Assembly (NCBI GenBank): GCA_903876815.1
Contig: CAIRBL010000103.1
Location: forward strand, 1-13,602
Length of the DNA: 13,602 nucleotides
From: an uncultured bacterium
Lineage (GTDB): Bacteria > Patescibacteriota > Patescibacteriia > UBA1558 > GWA2-36-10
Direction of reading: 5' to 3'
The notes beneath the pieces were generated by a model, which made no database searches, was not told the DNA's origin, and saw only the letters and a program-made list of their open reading frames with translations. Positions 12,333 through 13,602 of the stretch are shown here, in pieces. Made by a program: the position numbers and the translations under genes. Position 1 is the first letter of the stretch. Every line of letters starts with the position of its first letter.

Positions 12333-13125
12333 TACCCTAAAAATTATTTTTTTTGGTGATGTAGTTGGCTCACTCGGCCGCGAAGCCGTCAAAAGAATTT
12401 TGCCCGAATGGCGCAAAACTTACCAGCCTGATTTGTTTATTGCTAATATTGAAAACCTTGCTCATGGTAAAGGTGTGACTTTAAGAACTGTAGAAGAAAT
12501 CAAAGCAACTGGTGTCCAGATTTTTACTGGTGGTAATCACATTTGGTCCAAAGAAAATATTGAAGATATTGCTTCTAGTACCAAATTTCCTATTGCCTTG
12601 CCAGCTAATGACTCTCGTGCTGACCGAAAATATCACTGGCAAGAAATAAAAATTAAAGATAAAAAAATAATTGTCTTTAATTTGTCTGGCCGCACTTTTA
12701 TGAAAGATGATGACTTGAGCAATCCTTTCTTGAAAGCTGATGAGCTTATCAAAAAATTTAAAAACAATATTAGTATTTTAGATTTTCACGCTGAAGCAAG
12801 TAGTGAAAAAAGAGCTTTGGGCTTGTATCTTGATGGTCGTGTCTCCGCTGTGCTTGGCACTCATACGCACGTGCCTACCAATGACGCCCAGATTTTAGAG
12901 AAAGGCACAGGCTATTTGACTGATGTCGGCATGATCGGTGCCTACCCTTCTGTCATCGGTGTCAAGTCAGAAATTATCATTGAAAAATTTATCAACGATA
13001 CACCAAATGGTCGCCATGAGTTTGCTGAAACTGGTCAAATCGAGATAAATGCAGTATTATTAGAGATAGATAAGGTCACCAACAAAACTGTCCTTATCCA
13101 AAATTTAAGACAAATTTTAGCTTAA
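12322..13125 (+). CDS. ymdB: YmdB-family metallophosphoesterase
   Basis: A calcineurin-like phosphodiesterase of the YmdB family (TIGR00282 type), which in Bacillus hydrolyses 2',3'-cyclic nucleotides and influences RNase Y-linked mRNA turnover and biofilm formation. Metal ligands align with B. subtilis YmdB: D13 in FFGDVVG, E44 and N45 in ANIENLAHGKG, N72 and H73 in TGGNHIWSK, H156 in LDFHAEASSEK, and H181 and H183 in LGTHTHVPTND. The segment GTGYLTDVGMIGAYPSVIGV is diagnostic. The ATG at 12322 gives 267 residues and the conserved start LKIIFFGDVVG. An upstream TTG at 12277 would add 15 residues read from inside rny and is not conserved. It overlaps rny by 11 nt, so the two are translationally coupled, as in the rny-ymdB pair of Firmicutes. 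Confidence 0.96.
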   Translation: MPNNTLKIIFFGDVVGSLGREAVKRILPEWRKTYQPDLFIANIENLAHGKGVTLRTVEEIKATGVQIFTGGNHIWSKENIEDIASSTKFPIALPANDSRADRKYHWQEIKIKDKKIIVFNLSGRTFMKDDDLSNPFLKADELIKKFKNNISILDFHAEASSEKRALGLYLDGRVSAVLGTHTHVPTNDAQILEKGTGYLTDVGMIGAYPSVIGVKSEIIIEKFINDTPNGRHEFAETGQIEINAVLLEIDKVTNKTVLIQNLRQILA

Positions 13126-13142
13126 TCAAATAATTAAAGTCT

Positions 13143-13421
13143 ATGCACAAAGCAGAACTTATTGAGGCAATTGCTCAAGCCGCTGGTGTAGCCAAAAAAG
13201 ACAGCGAAGCGGTCATCACAGCCTTAGAAAATTTAATTATCGAAAGATTAAAACAAGGTCAAGAATTGACCTTGACCGGCTTTGGTACATTTTCTGCCCG
13301 TACTCGCAATGCTCGTATGGGTGTCAATCCTCAAAATCCAAGTGAGAAGATAGAGATACCAACTGTGATTGTACCAAAATTTAAAGCTGGCAAAACTCTC
13401 AAAGATGCTTTAAAAAAATAG
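13143..13421 (+). CDS. hup: HU/IHF-family DNA-binding protein
   Basis: A small nucleoid protein that bends and compacts DNA as a dimer. The 92-residue sequence begins MHKAELIEAIAQAAGVAKKDSEAVI, the helical dimerisation part. It continues with the signature LTLTGFGTFSARTRNARMGVNPQNPSEKI, which ends in the proline-tipped DNA-intercalating arm (NPQNPSEKIEIP), then VPKFKAGKTLKDAL. All this is canonical HU length and order. HU and IHF subunits are hard to separate by sequence alone; a single HU is the simpler reading. It starts 17 nt after ymdB with no promoter in between and only a weak AAAG before the ATG, so it is the last gene of the rny unit. A palindromic element and a terminator follow. Confidence 0.96.
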   Translation: MHKAELIEAIAQAAGVAKKDSEAVITALENLIIERLKQGQELTLTGFGTFSARTRNARMGVNPQNPSEKIEIPTVIVPKFKAGKTLKDALKK

Positions 13422-13432
13422 GCTACTAATAC

Positions 13433-13512
13433 TTCTCGACTCCCTTCCTGCCTACCGGTAGGCAGGCACTCGCTCGAAGACATAAAATTTTTGTGTTCGA
13501 GCTTGTCGAGAA
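13433..13512. repeat. Nested palindromic repeat element after the HU gene
   Basis: TTCTCGAC (13433-13440) pairs with GTCGAGAA (13505-13512), and GCTCGAA (13472-13478) with TTCGAGC (13496-13502). A perfect 20-nt palindrome, CCTGCCTACCGGTAGGCAGG (13447-13466), sits within the left arm. The two parts also occur, side by side, at 10420-10519. The element lies between the HU stop and its terminator and could fold at the RNA 3' end. Confidence 0.7.
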
Positions 13513-13539
13513 CTAAGGTAGAATAATTAATCCATTTTT

Positions 13540-13565
13540 GGGTCCCGTACTTCGGGACTCTTTTT
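13540..13565 (+). terminator. Intrinsic terminator of the rny-ymdB-HU unit
   Basis: GGGTCCCG (13540-13547) and CGGGACTC (13553-13560) form an 8-bp stem with one G-U pair and a five-base loop TACTT, followed directly by TTTTT (13561-13565). It is the classical shape and the strongest terminator in the window. The last 37 nt of the window after it hold nothing I can identify. Confidence 0.85.
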
Positions 13566-13602
13566 GGTTCCAGTCAGCTATAGACTCTAATAAATTCTCT
13601 GC

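Overview
The window looks like part of a small-genome, A+T-rich bacterium of the candidate phyla radiation (Patescibacteria). This is inferred from the roughly 37% G+C coding sequence, mostly TAA stops, short housekeeping proteins (a 654-residue IF-2, a 109-residue RbfA), few Shine-Dalgarno sites, a very large orphan coiled-coil protein and many intergenic palindromes. The standard code fits: rbfA ends at TGA and no gene needs read-through. No plasmid, phage, CRISPR or transposase gene was seen.

Left part, all minus strand (1-5791). A short one-domain EamA/DMT membrane protein is followed by a truncated second copy of the same gene, with a possible broken gene for a small basic peptide between them. 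Next come a 745-residue orphan coiled-coil protein and trpS. Upstream of trpS lies a tRNA cluster: tRNA-Val(CAC), a tRNA remnant that ends just after a GAU anticodon and carries a 16-nt palindromic insert, and tRNA-Ile(UAU), an unusual isoacceptor in bacteria. The cluster has its own near-consensus promoter and terminator, and the trpS promoter overlaps that terminator. A DHH-fold phosphoesterase relative that has lost almost every catalytic residue follows.

Right part, all plus strand (5900-13602). A divergent promoter region leads to infB-rbfA and a small, compositionally distinct double zinc-ribbon gene, closed by a strong hairpin. A second unit begins with an intact NrnA-type DHH phosphoesterase, apparently translated from a nearly leaderless mRNA, followed 13 nt later by clpP. 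About 600 nt without a convincing protein gene then contains a candidate structured ncRNA with its own promoter and terminator, a palindromic repeat element, and a promoter with a long folded leader for rny (RNase Y). rny overlaps ymdB, and an HU-family DNA-binding protein gene closes the operon, followed by another palindromic element and a terminator.

Together the genes serve translation (TrpRS, IF-2, RbfA, tRNAs), RNA and nucleotide turnover (RNase Y, YmdB, NrnA-like DHH), proteolysis (ClpP) and nucleoid structure (HU). The points most worth follow-up are the ncRNA candidate, the tRNA-Ile(UAU) beside a broken tRNA-Ile(GAU)-like fragment, the catalytically stripped DHH paralogue, and the nested palindromic repeats.
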